Position numbers and translations under genes: made by a program. The notes under the pieces are model-generated. The model was not told where the DNA came from. It saw only the letters and a program-made list of their open reading frames with translations, and searched no databases. 64,000 nt of DNA from Occultella aeris (GTDB taxonomy: Bacteria > Actinomycetota > Actinomycetes > Actinomycetales > Beutenbergiaceae): NCBI RefSeq assembly GCF_902703175.1, contig NZ_CACRYJ010000004.1, positions 124,001 through 188,000 on the forward strand, written 5' to 3'. Below, in pieces: positions 15,892 to 23,531 of this stretch. The number at the start of each line of letters is the position of its first letter. The first letter of the stretch is position 1.

Positions 15892-16309
15892 CGGGCGACT
15901 CCGAGCCGGGCGGTCCAGGTTCTGACCTAGTACCGGAGGCGATGAGATCGCTGGTCCGTGCGTCCGAACTCGAGCCCGCGCGTACTACGCGGTGAGCGGT
16001 GCGCGGCATTCGGGCATGAAGAAGCCCCGCGGTTCCCGACGTGGTGTCGGGGTGCCGCACTGGACGAAGGTGCGGCCCCGCAGGGCTCCGGTGGCTGCCG
16101 TGGTCTCGCTAGCGCTCGCGCGCCGTGGAGACGGCATGCCGTCCGTTCACTTTGACGAGCGGCTAGCGGACAGCCACCTCACGAGTCCCAAGATTCTTCA
16201 CGTCTCGGACCACCTCCTTTCGCGTGTGCGGCCAATCTACGTCTGTCGTCGCCACACGCCAAGGTATTTCCGATGCAAATCTCGCAGCGCCGCTGCCTAC
16301 ACTCGAGCA
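15892..16309. other. Intergenic stretch without recognisable gene
   Basis: These 418 bases separate the decayed ArsR-SRPBCC gene from the HAD phosphatase. Short frames exist, but none resembles a protein I know. The clearest structure is the possible three-way-junction fold at 16023-16087. The last 15 bases, with CTACACT just before ATG 16310, look like a -10 element of a leaderless transcript. Confidence 0.5.
16023..16087. other. Possible structured RNA element (three-way junction)
   Basis: Outer arms AGCCCCGC (16023-16030) and GCAGGGCT (16080-16087) pair at seven of eight positions. They enclose two perfect hairpins: CCCGAC/GTCGGG (16035-16051, 5-base loop) and GCCGCAC/GTGCGGC (16054-16076, 9-base loop). 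Together they could fold as a compact three-stem RNA on either strand. No known riboswitch or small-RNA family was recognised, and GC-rich DNA forms such folds by chance fairly often. Confidence 0.3.
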
Positions 16310-17044
16310 ATGCCGCAGATCCGCATGGTCGCCTTCGACGCCGATGACACGCTCTGGCGTAGCGAGGACTACTTCGACGCAGCCCAGGCGGAGTTCGAGC
16401 GCATCGTCGCGCCGCACGTGAGCGGCCCCGGCGCGCTCGAACGGCTTGCCGCCATCGAACGGGCGAACCTGGCCGTCTTCGGCTACGGCGTCAAGGGCAT
16501 GGCGCTGTCCATGGTCGAGGCCGCCATCGAGGTCACCGAACAGCGGATCGGCGCGGCCGACCTGCATCGGATCGTCGTCCTCAGCAAGGAGATGCTGGCG
16601 CACCCGGTCGAGCTCCTGCCGGGGATCCGGGCCGCGGTCGAGGAGATCGCCGCGGTCCACCCGATCGTCATGATCACCAAGGGCGACCTGTTCCACCAGG
16701 AGGCCAAGGTCCGGGACTCCGGCCTCGGCGACCTGTTCCGGCGCATCGAGACCGTGAGCGAGAAGGACGCGGCCACCTACGCGCGGCTGTTGTCCGAGTT
16801 CGACGCGGGGGCGTCGGAGTTCGTGATGATCGGGAACTCGCTGCGCTCGGACATCGCACCGGTGCTTGCGCTCGGCGGCTGGGGCGTGCACGTCCCCTAT
16901 CACCTCACCTGGGCCCACGAGCTCGAGGCGGAGATCCCGACGGCGCACGCCCGCCGCCTCTATACGGTCGCCGAGGCGTCCGAGCTCCCGACGGCGGTGC
17001 GCGCCATCGTCGAGGCGGCGTCTCCTGAGTCCGTGGGCGCCTGA
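16310..17044 (+). CDS. HAD-superfamily phosphatase
   Basis: The 244-residue protein has the haloacid-dehalogenase motif I DADDTLW at residues about 9-15 (nucleophile Asp9, acid/base Asp11). Motif II is VMITKG near 116-121, the motif III Lys is near VSEKDAATY, and motif IV lies around FVMIGNSLRSDIAPVLALG, where the usual DD is ND. An alpha-helical cap with ERANLAVFGYGVKGM follows motif I. Such enzymes dephosphorylate small phosphometabolites, and the substrate cannot be read from sequence. ATG 16310 directly follows a -10-like CTACACT, consistent with a leaderless mRNA. Confidence 0.88.
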   Translation: MPQIRMVAFDADDTLWRSEDYFDAAQAEFERIVAPHVSGPGALERLAAIERANLAVFGYGVKGMALSMVEAAIEVTEQRIGAADLHRIVVLSKEMLAHPVELLPGIRAAVEEIAAVHPIVMITKGDLFHQEAKVRDSGLGDLFRRIETVSEKDAATYARLLSEFDAGASEFVMIGNSLRSDIAPVLALGGWGVHVPYHLTWAHELEAEIPTAHARRLYTVAEASELPTAVRAIVEAASPESVGA

Positions 17045-17269
17045 GGCGAACCGCGCGCGGGTGCGGGCGCTGACGGCACCAGTGGGGGTGGGGACGCTCG
17101 TCGCCTGACGGGACCACCGCCGTCGCGACCCGTGCCACCCGACGGCACCACCGCCGTCGGGCTCCCGTTCCAGCCAGGACCGCAAGCGGTCCTGCACGTC
17201 CACGATCGACACTCGAGGCTCCGTGCAATTCCTCGACAATCGCGTAATGCACGCGGTTGCGGTACGGTT

Positions 17270-17281
17270 GCAATTCGTTGC
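17270..17281. promoter_or_regulatory. LacI-type half-palindrome before nagB
   Basis: GCAATTCGTTGC has the GCAA-N4-TTGC shape of LacI-family operators and lies 56 bp upstream of the nagB GTG. Its centre differs from the three strong operators at 22079, 23356 and 31984, so a different LacI or GntR regulator is possible. Confidence 0.3.
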
Positions 17282-17336
17282 GGCGGGGCTGGTCCCCGCC
17301 GCCGATCCAACCAAGTTGAAGCGCAGGAGGAGTCAA

Positions 17337-18116
17337 GTGTCGGAGCCGATCCAGCAGTTCGTCGCCGGGGAGCTACCCGTTGCGGTGTACGCCTCGGAGG
17401 CCGAGATGGGGGCCGCCGCGGCCGCCAGCGCCGCCCAGGTCATCCGCGACACCGTCGCCGCCAAGGGGCACGCACGGGTGGTCATCGCGACGGGAAACTC
17501 CCAGTTCGCGTTCGTCGAGGCGCTCAAGGACCAGGACGTCCCCTGGAGCGACGTGACCGCGTTCCACATGGACGAGTACGTCGGCATCGACGAGAACCAC
17601 ACCGCGAGCTTCCGCCGCTGGATCCGGGAGCGCATCGAGGAGCCCTTCGCGCCGGCGAAGGTGGAGTACATCATCGGCGATGCGCCCGACCCGCAGGCGG
17701 CTGCCGACGCCTACGAGGGCCTGCTCCGCGAGGCCCCGCTCGACCTGGTCTGCATGGGCATCGGAGAGAACGGCCACCTCGCCTTCAACGAGCCGTTCGA
17801 CGCCGACTTCGACGACGAGCGCTGGACCCGGATCATCACGCTGACCTCGGAGTCCGTGTTGCAGCAGGTCGGCGAGGGACACTTCCCGGACGAGGCCGCC
17901 ACCCCGAGGACGGCCATCTCGATGACCATCCCCGCGCTGCTGTCCGCGACGCACGTCCAGGTCTGCGCACCCGAGGCCCGCAAGGCCAGGGCCGTGGCCC
18001 GCGCGCTGTCGGAGGACGTCAGCACGGCCTGCCCCGCCACCAAGCTGCGCGAGTCCCCGAACGCGCGGCTCTTCCTTGAGCCGGCATCCGCGTCCCTGCT
18101 CCCCGCGCAGGCCTGA
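17337..18116 (+). CDS. nagB: Glucosamine-6-phosphate deaminase
   Basis: NagB converts glucosamine-6-phosphate to fructose-6-phosphate and ammonia, the last step of amino-sugar catabolism. The 259-residue product carries the phosphate-binding TGNSQFAFVEAL (about residues 55-66), the catalytic-Asp segment FHMDEYVGID (about 78-87), and GIGENGHLAFNEP with the catalytic His and Glu. In the last motif the Asp of the enteric enzyme is Asn, as I recall from Gram-positive NagB proteins. GTG 17337 stands behind AGGAGG, so the longer upstream frame is rejected. A strong hairpin separates it from nagA. Confidence 0.92.
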   Translation: MSEPIQQFVAGELPVAVYASEAEMGAAAAASAAQVIRDTVAAKGHARVVIATGNSQFAFVEALKDQDVPWSDVTAFHMDEYVGIDENHTASFRRWIRERIEEPFAPAKVEYIIGDAPDPQAAADAYEGLLREAPLDLVCMGIGENGHLAFNEPFDADFDDERWTRIITLTSESVLQQVGEGHFPDEAATPRTAISMTIPALLSATHVQVCAPEARKARAVARALSEDVSTACPATKLRESPNARLFLEPASASLLPAQA

Positions 18117-18130
18117 GCACGGCCAGGACC

Positions 18131-18164
18131 CCGGCCCGGCCCCGCGGGGGTGGGGCCGGGCCGG
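18131..18164. terminator. nagB terminator hairpin
   Basis: CCGGCCCGGCCCC (18131-18143) and GGGGCCGGGCCGG (18152-18164) form a perfect 13-bp stem with an 8-base loop, 15 bases after the nagB stop. nagA is therefore probably transcribed from its own start just downstream. Confidence 0.7.
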
Positions 18165-18189
18165 TCGGGCGGCCGGGTAGGTTCGGATC

Positions 18190-19437
18190 ATGACGTTCGG
18201 AGCCGGCAGAGCGGGGCACGAGATGGTCGAGCGGGTACTGCTCACGTCCGGCCGGGTGATCGCCGGGGGCGCGCTGCTCGACGGCGCCTGCGTCCTTATC
18301 GAGGGAACACGGGTCGCGGACGTGCTCACGTCCGCGCCGACGCCCGCGCTGCTGGAGTCCGCACGGGTCCTGGACGTCGGTGGGCGGATCGTCGCACCCG
18401 GCCTCATCGACCTGCACATCCACGGCGCCGCGGGCCACTCCTTCGAGGAGGCGGCGCTGGGCGGCGACGTCTCGGCGGCCGCGCCCACCGACGACGCGGT
18501 CCCCGCGATCCTGCGGCACCTGGCATCGGTCGGCGTGACCGCCACCCAGGCCTCGCTCGCCTCCGACCGCATCGGCGTGATGGCCGGCAAGGTCCGGGCC
18601 CTGCACGCCTGGCGTGATCGCGGCGTCGCCGGCGGCGCGGACCTGCTCGGCATCCACCTCGAGGGCCCGTTCCTCGCCGAGGCCCAGGCCGGCGCCCATG
18701 AGCCGAGCAAGCTGCGTGCGCCCGCCGCGGCGGACGTGGCGCGGTTGAGCGCGCTCGCCCCCGCGATGGTGACGCTCGCGCCGGAGCTACCGGGCGCCGT
18801 CGACGCGATCAGGGCGTTCGTCGCCGCCGGCACCGTGGTGGCCGCCGGGCACAGCGAGGCGACGGGGCCGGCGCTGGCCGCCGCTGTCGAGGCCGGCCTG
18901 ACTCACGTCACCCACCTGTGGAGCGGGCAGTCCAGCACCACGCGCAGCGGCCCGTGGCGGGTGCCCGGACTGCTCGAGGCCTCCCTGTCCTCGGACACCC
19001 TCACCGCGGAGGTGATCGCCGACGGCAAGCACCTGCCGCCCGCGCTCCTCGAGATCGCGCGCCGCTGCCTCGGCGAGCGACTGGTCGTGGTCTCCGACGC
19101 GACCCAGGGCGCCGGCATGCCCGAGGGGTACACCTACGGGCTCGCGGACGTCCGCTGCGAGGTGCGCGACGGGGTCGGCGTGGTCATCGGCGCCGACGCG
19201 TTCGGTGGCAGCACCACCACCCTCGCCGCGATGCTGGCCCACCTGCACGTGGACCTCGGCTGGCCGTTGCTCGAAGTGCTCGCGATGGGCTCCTCACGCC
19301 CTGCCCGGGTGGCGGGCGTGGCCGATCGCAAGGGTGCGCTCACGCCCGGTCATGACGCGGACGTGGTCGTCCTCTCCGACGACCTGGTCCCGTGGCGCAC
19401 GTTCGTGCGCGGGCACGAGGTCGCTGCGCCTCGGTGA
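18190..19437 (+). CDS. nagA: N-acetylglucosamine-6-phosphate deacetylase
   Basis: NagA removes the acetyl group of GlcNAc-6-phosphate to give the NagB substrate. The 415-residue amidohydrolase shows APGLIDLHIHGAAGHSFEE (about residues 64-82, with the HxH metal-site pair), IHLEGPFL (metal-binding Glu), AGHSEAT and THVTHLW (the two metal His), and VSDATQGAG with the catalytic Asp. The usual HLFNAM is HLWSGQ here, so this is a divergent branch and the exact substrate is less certain than for nagB. TAGGTT lies 5 bases before ATG 18190, which suits a leaderless transcript; ATG 18223 is an alternative. Confidence 0.85.
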   Translation: MTFGAGRAGHEMVERVLLTSGRVIAGGALLDGACVLIEGTRVADVLTSAPTPALLESARVLDVGGRIVAPGLIDLHIHGAAGHSFEEAALGGDVSAAAPTDDAVPAILRHLASVGVTATQASLASDRIGVMAGKVRALHAWRDRGVAGGADLLGIHLEGPFLAEAQAGAHEPSKLRAPAAADVARLSALAPAMVTLAPELPGAVDAIRAFVAAGTVVAAGHSEATGPALAAAVEAGLTHVTHLWSGQSSTTRSGPWRVPGLLEASLSSDTLTAEVIADGKHLPPALLEIARRCLGERLVVVSDATQGAGMPEGYTYGLADVRCEVRDGVGVVIGADAFGGSTTTLAAMLAHLHVDLGWPLLEVLAMGSSRPARVAGVADRKGALTPGHDADVVVLSDDLVPWRTFVRGHEVAAPR

Positions 19438-19446
19438 CGTGCGTCG

Positions 19447-20280
19447 TCACGAGGGACGCGGCGCGACCTTGCCCTTCACGAGGACGATCGCGACGATCGC
19501 GAACAGCGGGTAGATGACGTTGAAGACGCCGGCGATCCCGATGAGACCGGCCGAGCCTGCGGCGGACGTGGCCTGGTCGATGCCACCCGTGGCCAGGGCC
19601 GTCGTCGGGTCGGTGGCCGCGTGCAACAACATCGGCCAGACGAGCGACCCCGTCACGCGCAGCACGAGGTACATCATGACGCCGAAGCCGAACGCGTACA
19701 CGACGGTGAGCAGCACCGTGAGCGGTGCTTGCCCTTCGAGGATGTTCGCGGAGTGCAGCAGAGCGAAGAGGGCCGACGAGACCACCATGACGAGCTTCTC
19801 GCCGTAGCCGGCTCTGCGTAGGAGCGTGACGGCGATGCCGCGGGTCAGGAGTTCCTCCGCGAACCCGACGCACAGCCCCATGAACAGGGTTGCCGCAACG
19901 ACACCCACCGAGAGTGCCGCCCAGTCGGTGCCGAAGAGACGAAGCACGATCGGGATGGCGACGAGCGCGACGGCGATCCACATCCAGCGCCGCCCCGCGA
20001 TCGGCTGAGGGCCGAAGAGGTCACCCAGCCAGCCGAGGGAGATCGCGAAAGCCAGCAGGAGCAGGCCCCCGATCAGGATCGGGAGAGCCACTGCGAAGAA
20101 CACACTGCCCGCCGTGCCGAAGACATCCTCGGGGTCGATGAACTCCGCGAAGACCGTGCTGGTGACCACACTCGTGCCCAGGTAGAGCAACAGGTAGACC
20201 GCGGCGACGAGCAGGGCTCGCCACCATCCGCCCTTGTTCCAGAAGGCGCGCCACGCATCCTCGGCGACCAGGTCCGTCAC
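19447..20280 (-). CDS. CPBP (CAAX-type) intramembrane metalloprotease
   Basis: The 277-residue polytopic membrane protein has the three motifs of the CPBP/Abi family: EE at residues 142-143 with Arg147 (AEELLTRG), FALLHS with His176, and HAATD with His220 and Asp224. These form the intramembrane metal site. Six to eight hydrophobic segments are visible. Bacterial members are linked to membrane-protein processing, bacteriocin self-immunity or stress signalling, and no specific substrate is evident. It converges on nagA with nine bases between the stops. Confidence 0.88.
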   Translation of the reverse strand: MTDLVAEDAWRAFWNKGGWWRALLVAAVYLLLYLGTSVVTSTVFAEFIDPEDVFGTAGSVFFAVALPILIGGLLLLAFAISLGWLGDLFGPQPIAGRRWMWIAVALVAIPIVLRLFGTDWAALSVGVVAATLFMGLCVGFAEELLTRGIAVTLLRRAGYGEKLVMVVSSALFALLHSANILEGQAPLTVLLTVVYAFGFGVMMYLVLRVTGSLVWPMLLHAATDPTTALATGGIDQATSAAGSAGLIGIAGVFNVIYPLFAIVAIVLVKGKVAPRPS

Positions 20281-20340
20281 GAGGACTCCTCTTCCGTCGT
20301 GCCCGGGCTGCGGGCTGGTGACCCCGTCGGGGCGGCAGGC

Positions 20341-20844
20341 TCAGCCGAGGGCGTCGGCGATGAGGACGACCACCACGATCACGATGACGAGTGCCACCGC
20401 GCCGCCCACCGCCCAGAGCCACACCTTTCCCGCGCCCGTGTGCTTGGCGTTCACACCGAACGCCGCGAGCCGGTCGGTCCACCACTGGGGTCCCGGGATG
20501 CCCTGCTGCATGACGCGGGCGTTGTACTGCTCGACGGACTCCCACGGCTGCGGGCTGATCACCGCATCCTCGATCATGATCCGGAACTTCTGCCCGGACA
20601 CGGTCCTGAGGGTGAGGGTGGACTGCTGGGAGCCGTAGACGCCGCCCACGTAGGACGCCTTCGCGACCTCCTGGGGAGCGAAGTCGGCCATGACCTGCTC
20701 CTGAGGGCTCTCGAGGTCGATGATCCGGAGCCGGTCCTGCCGGGTCCACTCCAGGCGCACCTTCCTCGTCTGGAAGACCGTCGCCCCGGTGAGCATGGTC
20801 GTGTTCAGGCGCAGGTCGGCGGCCATGGGGGCAGGCTGGTTCAT
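20341..20844 (-). CDS. Uncharacterised PH-like protein with C-terminal membrane anchor
   Basis: The 167-residue protein begins with alternating hydrophobic strands (VRLEWTRQDRLRIIDL, STLTLRTVSGQKFRIMI) that look like a PH/GRAM-like beta barrel. A short helix follows, and a single strong transmembrane segment lies at about residues 144-164 (VWLWAVGGAVALVIVIVVVV). A tail-anchored cytosolic domain is the likely topology. I recognise no named family. It lies downstream of lacI and upstream of the CPBP protease in the same direction. Confidence 0.75.
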   Translation of the reverse strand: MNQPAPMAADLRLNTTMLTGATVFQTRKVRLEWTRQDRLRIIDLESPQEQVMADFAPQEVAKASYVGGVYGSQQSTLTLRTVSGQKFRIMIEDAVISPQPWESVEQYNARVMQQGIPGPQWWTDRLAAFGVNAKHTGAGKVWLWAVGGAVALVIVIVVVVLIADALG

Positions 20845-20889
20845 CGGTGTGGCTTCCGCTCGTGGAGGGTGCAGGGCTTCGGCCGGATT

Positions 20890-21879
20890 CTACGGGGCGG
20901 GTGCCGGTGCCGTGCTGCCGCGGATGATGAGCCGGGTCTCGAGTTGGACGACAGGTTTCGGAGCGTCGTCCGGGTGGTCCACCAGGTCCAGGACGAGGTC
21001 GACGGCGGTCGCCCCGGCCCGCGTGCCCGGCACGTGGATCGAGGTGAGGGTCGGGTAGGCCATGCCGGACATCGGGCTGTCGTCGATGCCGATCACCGAG
21101 ATGTCCGACCCGACGCGCACCCCGCGCTCGGTCAGACGGGCCATCAGGCCCATGGCGATCATGTCGTCGTAGGCGATCACCGCGGTGATGTCGCGGCTGT
21201 GCACGAGGTCCGCCGCGCGCACCCCGGCCTGGATCTGCGGCTCGAAGGGACCGAACTCGACCAGTTCGAGGTTCAGCTCGGCGCAGGCGGCGCGCATCGC
21301 CGCCTGGCGCTGGGAGTTCGACCACGATCGCCGGGGGCCGTTCAGGTAGCAGATCCGCTTGTGCCCGAGCGAGGCGAGGTGTTCCACGGCCTCCTGGATG
21401 CCCTCGGACGCCTCGATGATCACGCTCGCCGCGCCGTCGACCTTGCGGTTCACGAACACGATCGGCTGCAGTGCGGCCAGCTCGGGAAGGGACTCCACCG
21501 GGGTCCGCGGGGAGACCACGATCAGCCCGTCGACCCGCTTGCGCATCACCCGGGCCCGCTGGATCTCATCGGCCGGGTGCTCGTCGACGTCGGAGATCAG
21601 CACCGTCTTGCCCCTGGCGCTGGCCCGGCTCTGCACCGCCTTGATGATCGGCGGGAAGAACGGGTTGGCGATGTCCGGGACGATCAGCCCGATCAGGTCG
21701 CTGCGGCCCGAGGTGAGCGAGCGCGCCACCTGATTCGGCTCGTAACCCATCTCCTGGGCCACGCGGCGAATCTTCTCGCGGGTGGCGTCGTTGACCTTCT
21801 CGGTGCCGGACAGGGCGCGGGAGACCGTGGAGGCGGACATGCCGACGGCTCGGGCGACGTCGGCGAGCGTGACGGCCAT
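20890..21879 (-). CDS. LacI-family transcriptional repressor
   Basis: The 329-residue regulator begins with a canonical LacI headpiece (VTLADVARAVGMSASTVSRALSG, residues 3-25; the recognition helix has SASTVSRAL) and hinge (NQVARSLTSGRSDLIGLIVPDIANPFF). A periplasmic-binding-protein-type effector domain follows. It lacks no expected part. ATG 21879 follows GGAAGGAAGAGGAAG. It is divergent from a Gfo/Idh/MocA dehydrogenase, and operator-like sites matching its class lie before that gene, the Opp importer and the esterase/dehydrogenase pair. The effector is probably an oligosaccharide or a breakdown product. Confidence 0.94.
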   Translation of the reverse strand: MAVTLADVARAVGMSASTVSRALSGTEKVNDATREKIRRVAQEMGYEPNQVARSLTSGRSDLIGLIVPDIANPFFPPIIKAVQSRASARGKTVLISDVDEHPADEIQRARVMRKRVDGLIVVSPRTPVESLPELAALQPIVFVNRKVDGAASVIIEASEGIQEAVEHLASLGHKRICYLNGPRRSWSNSQRQAAMRAACAELNLELVEFGPFEPQIQAGVRAADLVHSRDITAVIAYDDMIAMGLMARLTERGVRVGSDISVIGIDDSPMSGMAYPTLTSIHVPGTRAGATAVDLVLDLVDHPDDAPKPVVQLETRLIIRGSTAPAPAP

Positions 21880-22078
21880 GGCTTCCTCTTCCTTCCGGCC
21901 CCGGGGCGGTGGCGAACCGGCCGCCCGGTGGGCGTCCACTACCGACTTCGGTGATGGATTTCCGTGTGGGTGCGCCGTCGATGGTTGTGCGAACGTGTGC
22001 GCAACGTGCGCCGATGCTACCGCACGGCGGTGGCGAGCGGACGATTGCCGGACCAAGGTTGCCACAAGTGACGCATGG

Positions 22079-22107
22079 TTGCCGCAACCGCTTGCGTCCC
22101 GTAACGT
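22079..22107 (+). promoter_or_regulatory. LacI operator overlapping the promoter of the 22116 dehydrogenase
   Basis: The 17-mer TTGCCGCAACCGCTTGC at 22079-22095 contains the palindrome GCAACCGCTTGC (GCAA-N4-TTGC). Its first six bases also serve as a -35 hexamer, and TAACGT (22102-22107) stands exactly 17 bp downstream as the -10. ATG 22116 follows after eight bases, so the mRNA is probably leaderless. A second half-site, GGTTGCCACAAG, lies at about 22058-22069 toward lacI. Confidence 0.7.
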
Positions 22108-22115
22108 CCCTGGTC

Positions 22116-23342
22116 ATGGAATCTCCGATGGCAACGCAGGCTCCGTCCGGCCCTGGCGCCGACGCCCATCTCAGGCTCGGACTCGTGGGCAACGGCAACC
22201 GCGGGGTGATCGCGCAGCGGGCCAGCATCGACGATGGCAACGCCACCGTGGTGGCCGTCTCGGACCCGCACCCCCGGGCGCAGGACCGGGCTCGTGAACG
22301 CTTCGGCGCGGACGTAGCGGTGGGCTCGGACCTGGGCGTGCTGCTCGGTGCGGACCTGGATGCCGCCTTCGTGACCTCGCTCGACCACCAGCACGCCGAC
22401 CACGTGGTCGCGCTGCTCGAGGCCGGCGTCGACGTCTTCGTGGACAAGCCGATGGCCACCACGGTCGCGGACGCGGACCGGATGCTCGCGACCGCCCGCT
22501 CGACCGGATCGCGCCTGTATGTAGGTCACAACATGCGCCACATGCCCGTGATCAGGCTGATGAGGGACCTCGTCCTCCAGGGTCGGATCGGTCAGGTCAA
22601 GGCGGTCTGGTGCCGGTACTTCGTCGGCGACGGTGGGGACCGGTTCTTCAAGGACTGGCACGCCGAGCGCGCGAACGTGAACACGCTCCTGTTGCAGAAG
22701 GGTGCACACGACATCGACGTGATCCACTGGCTCGCCGGCGGGTACACGCGGCGAGTCAGTGCGATGGGCGGCCTCACCGTGTACGGGGACGTGACGTCCC
22801 GGACGGACCGGACCGGTCAGGTCGTCACCGAGTGGCTGGACCGGGAGAAGAACTGGCCGCCGCTGGCCCAGGAGGGCCTGAATCCGGTGGTTGACGTCGA
22901 GGACATCTCGATGATGACCATGCGCCTGGACAACGGGGTGTTCGCCACCTACTCCGAATGCCATTACACGCCGGACTACTGGCGCAACTACACGATCATC
23001 GGCACCGAGGGCCGGATCGAGAACTTCGGGCTCGGGCATGACGGCGTGGTGCGCCTGTGGAACCGTCGCACCGAGTACAACGCCGAGGGCGATGAGCAGT
23101 TCCCCATCCCGGACGTCGAGGGCGGCCATCACGGCGCCGACCCGGCGCTGCTCGCCGAGTTCCTGGACTTCGTCCGCACCGGCGCCCCGACCGCGACCTC
23201 GCCCGTGGCCGCCCGGGAGGCGGTCGCGGCCGGCGCCACGGCGGCCGAGTCGATGCGTGGGGATTCGGGTGCGCTGGACGTACCCGAGCTGGATGCAGCG
23301 CTACGGACGTACTTCGAGAATGGCCAGCGTGACCCTGGCTGA
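22116..23342 (+). CDS. Gfo/Idh/MocA-family sugar dehydrogenase (1)
   Basis: The 408-residue oxidoreductase has a Rossmann N-terminus (LGLVGNGNRGVIAQR, about residues 18-32) and the family motif DKP within VDVFVDKPMATT near residue 110. The C-terminal domain carries GAHDIDVIHWLAGG, where the catalytic-type Asp/His pair lies. Such enzymes oxidise or epimerise sugars and polyols with NAD(P). The C-terminus with HHGADPALLAEFLDFV is typical. ATG 22116 fits the promoter geometry; the open frame further upstream overlaps the operator. It is transcribed divergently from lacI and is likely repressed by it. Confidence 0.9.
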   Translation: MESPMATQAPSGPGADAHLRLGLVGNGNRGVIAQRASIDDGNATVVAVSDPHPRAQDRARERFGADVAVGSDLGVLLGADLDAAFVTSLDHQHADHVVALLEAGVDVFVDKPMATTVADADRMLATARSTGSRLYVGHNMRHMPVIRLMRDLVLQGRIGQVKAVWCRYFVGDGGDRFFKDWHAERANVNTLLLQKGAHDIDVIHWLAGGYTRRVSAMGGLTVYGDVTSRTDRTGQVVTEWLDREKNWPPLAQEGLNPVVDVEDISMMTMRLDNGVFATYSECHYTPDYWRNYTIIGTEGRIENFGLGHDGVVRLWNRRTEYNAEGDEQFPIPDVEGGHHGADPALLAEFLDFVRTGAPTATSPVAAREAVAAGATAAESMRGDSGALDVPELDAALRTYFENGQRDPG

Positions 23343-23355
23343 ATCTGTGCTGATG

Positions 23356-23384
23356 TTGCAGCAACCGCTTGCGGTCGCTAGGTT
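23356..23384 (+). promoter_or_regulatory. LacI operator overlapping the Opp-operon promoter
   Basis: TTGCAGCAACCGCTTGC (23356-23372) differs by one base from the site at 22079. TTGCAG forms a -35 and TAGGTT (23379-23384) a -10 with an exact 17-bp spacer. The operator therefore covers the -35 and most of the spacer, the classical position for repression. The oppA start lies about 150 bp downstream. Confidence 0.72.
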
Positions 23385-23531
23385 CAGATAACCCCCGTAC
23401 CGTCCCGACGCCGCAGGGCGCACCGCGACATTCCCGGGCCGACGTGGCCGTCGGTGCCGGTCCCGCACCCCAGCGGTGCACCCAACATGAAGTCTGACCC
23501 ACGGCGAGAGCCGCGAGCTGGAGGAATTTCA

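Noticed and set aside
17110-17165. Short repeat of ACCACCGCCGTCG before nagB
   Set aside because: Two imperfect GC-rich copies in low-complexity sequence; no sign of function.
20021-21325. A 434-codon minus-strand frame overlapping lacI and the PH-like gene
   Set aside because: It is in a different frame from lacI and the CPBP protease, both of which have clear family motifs.
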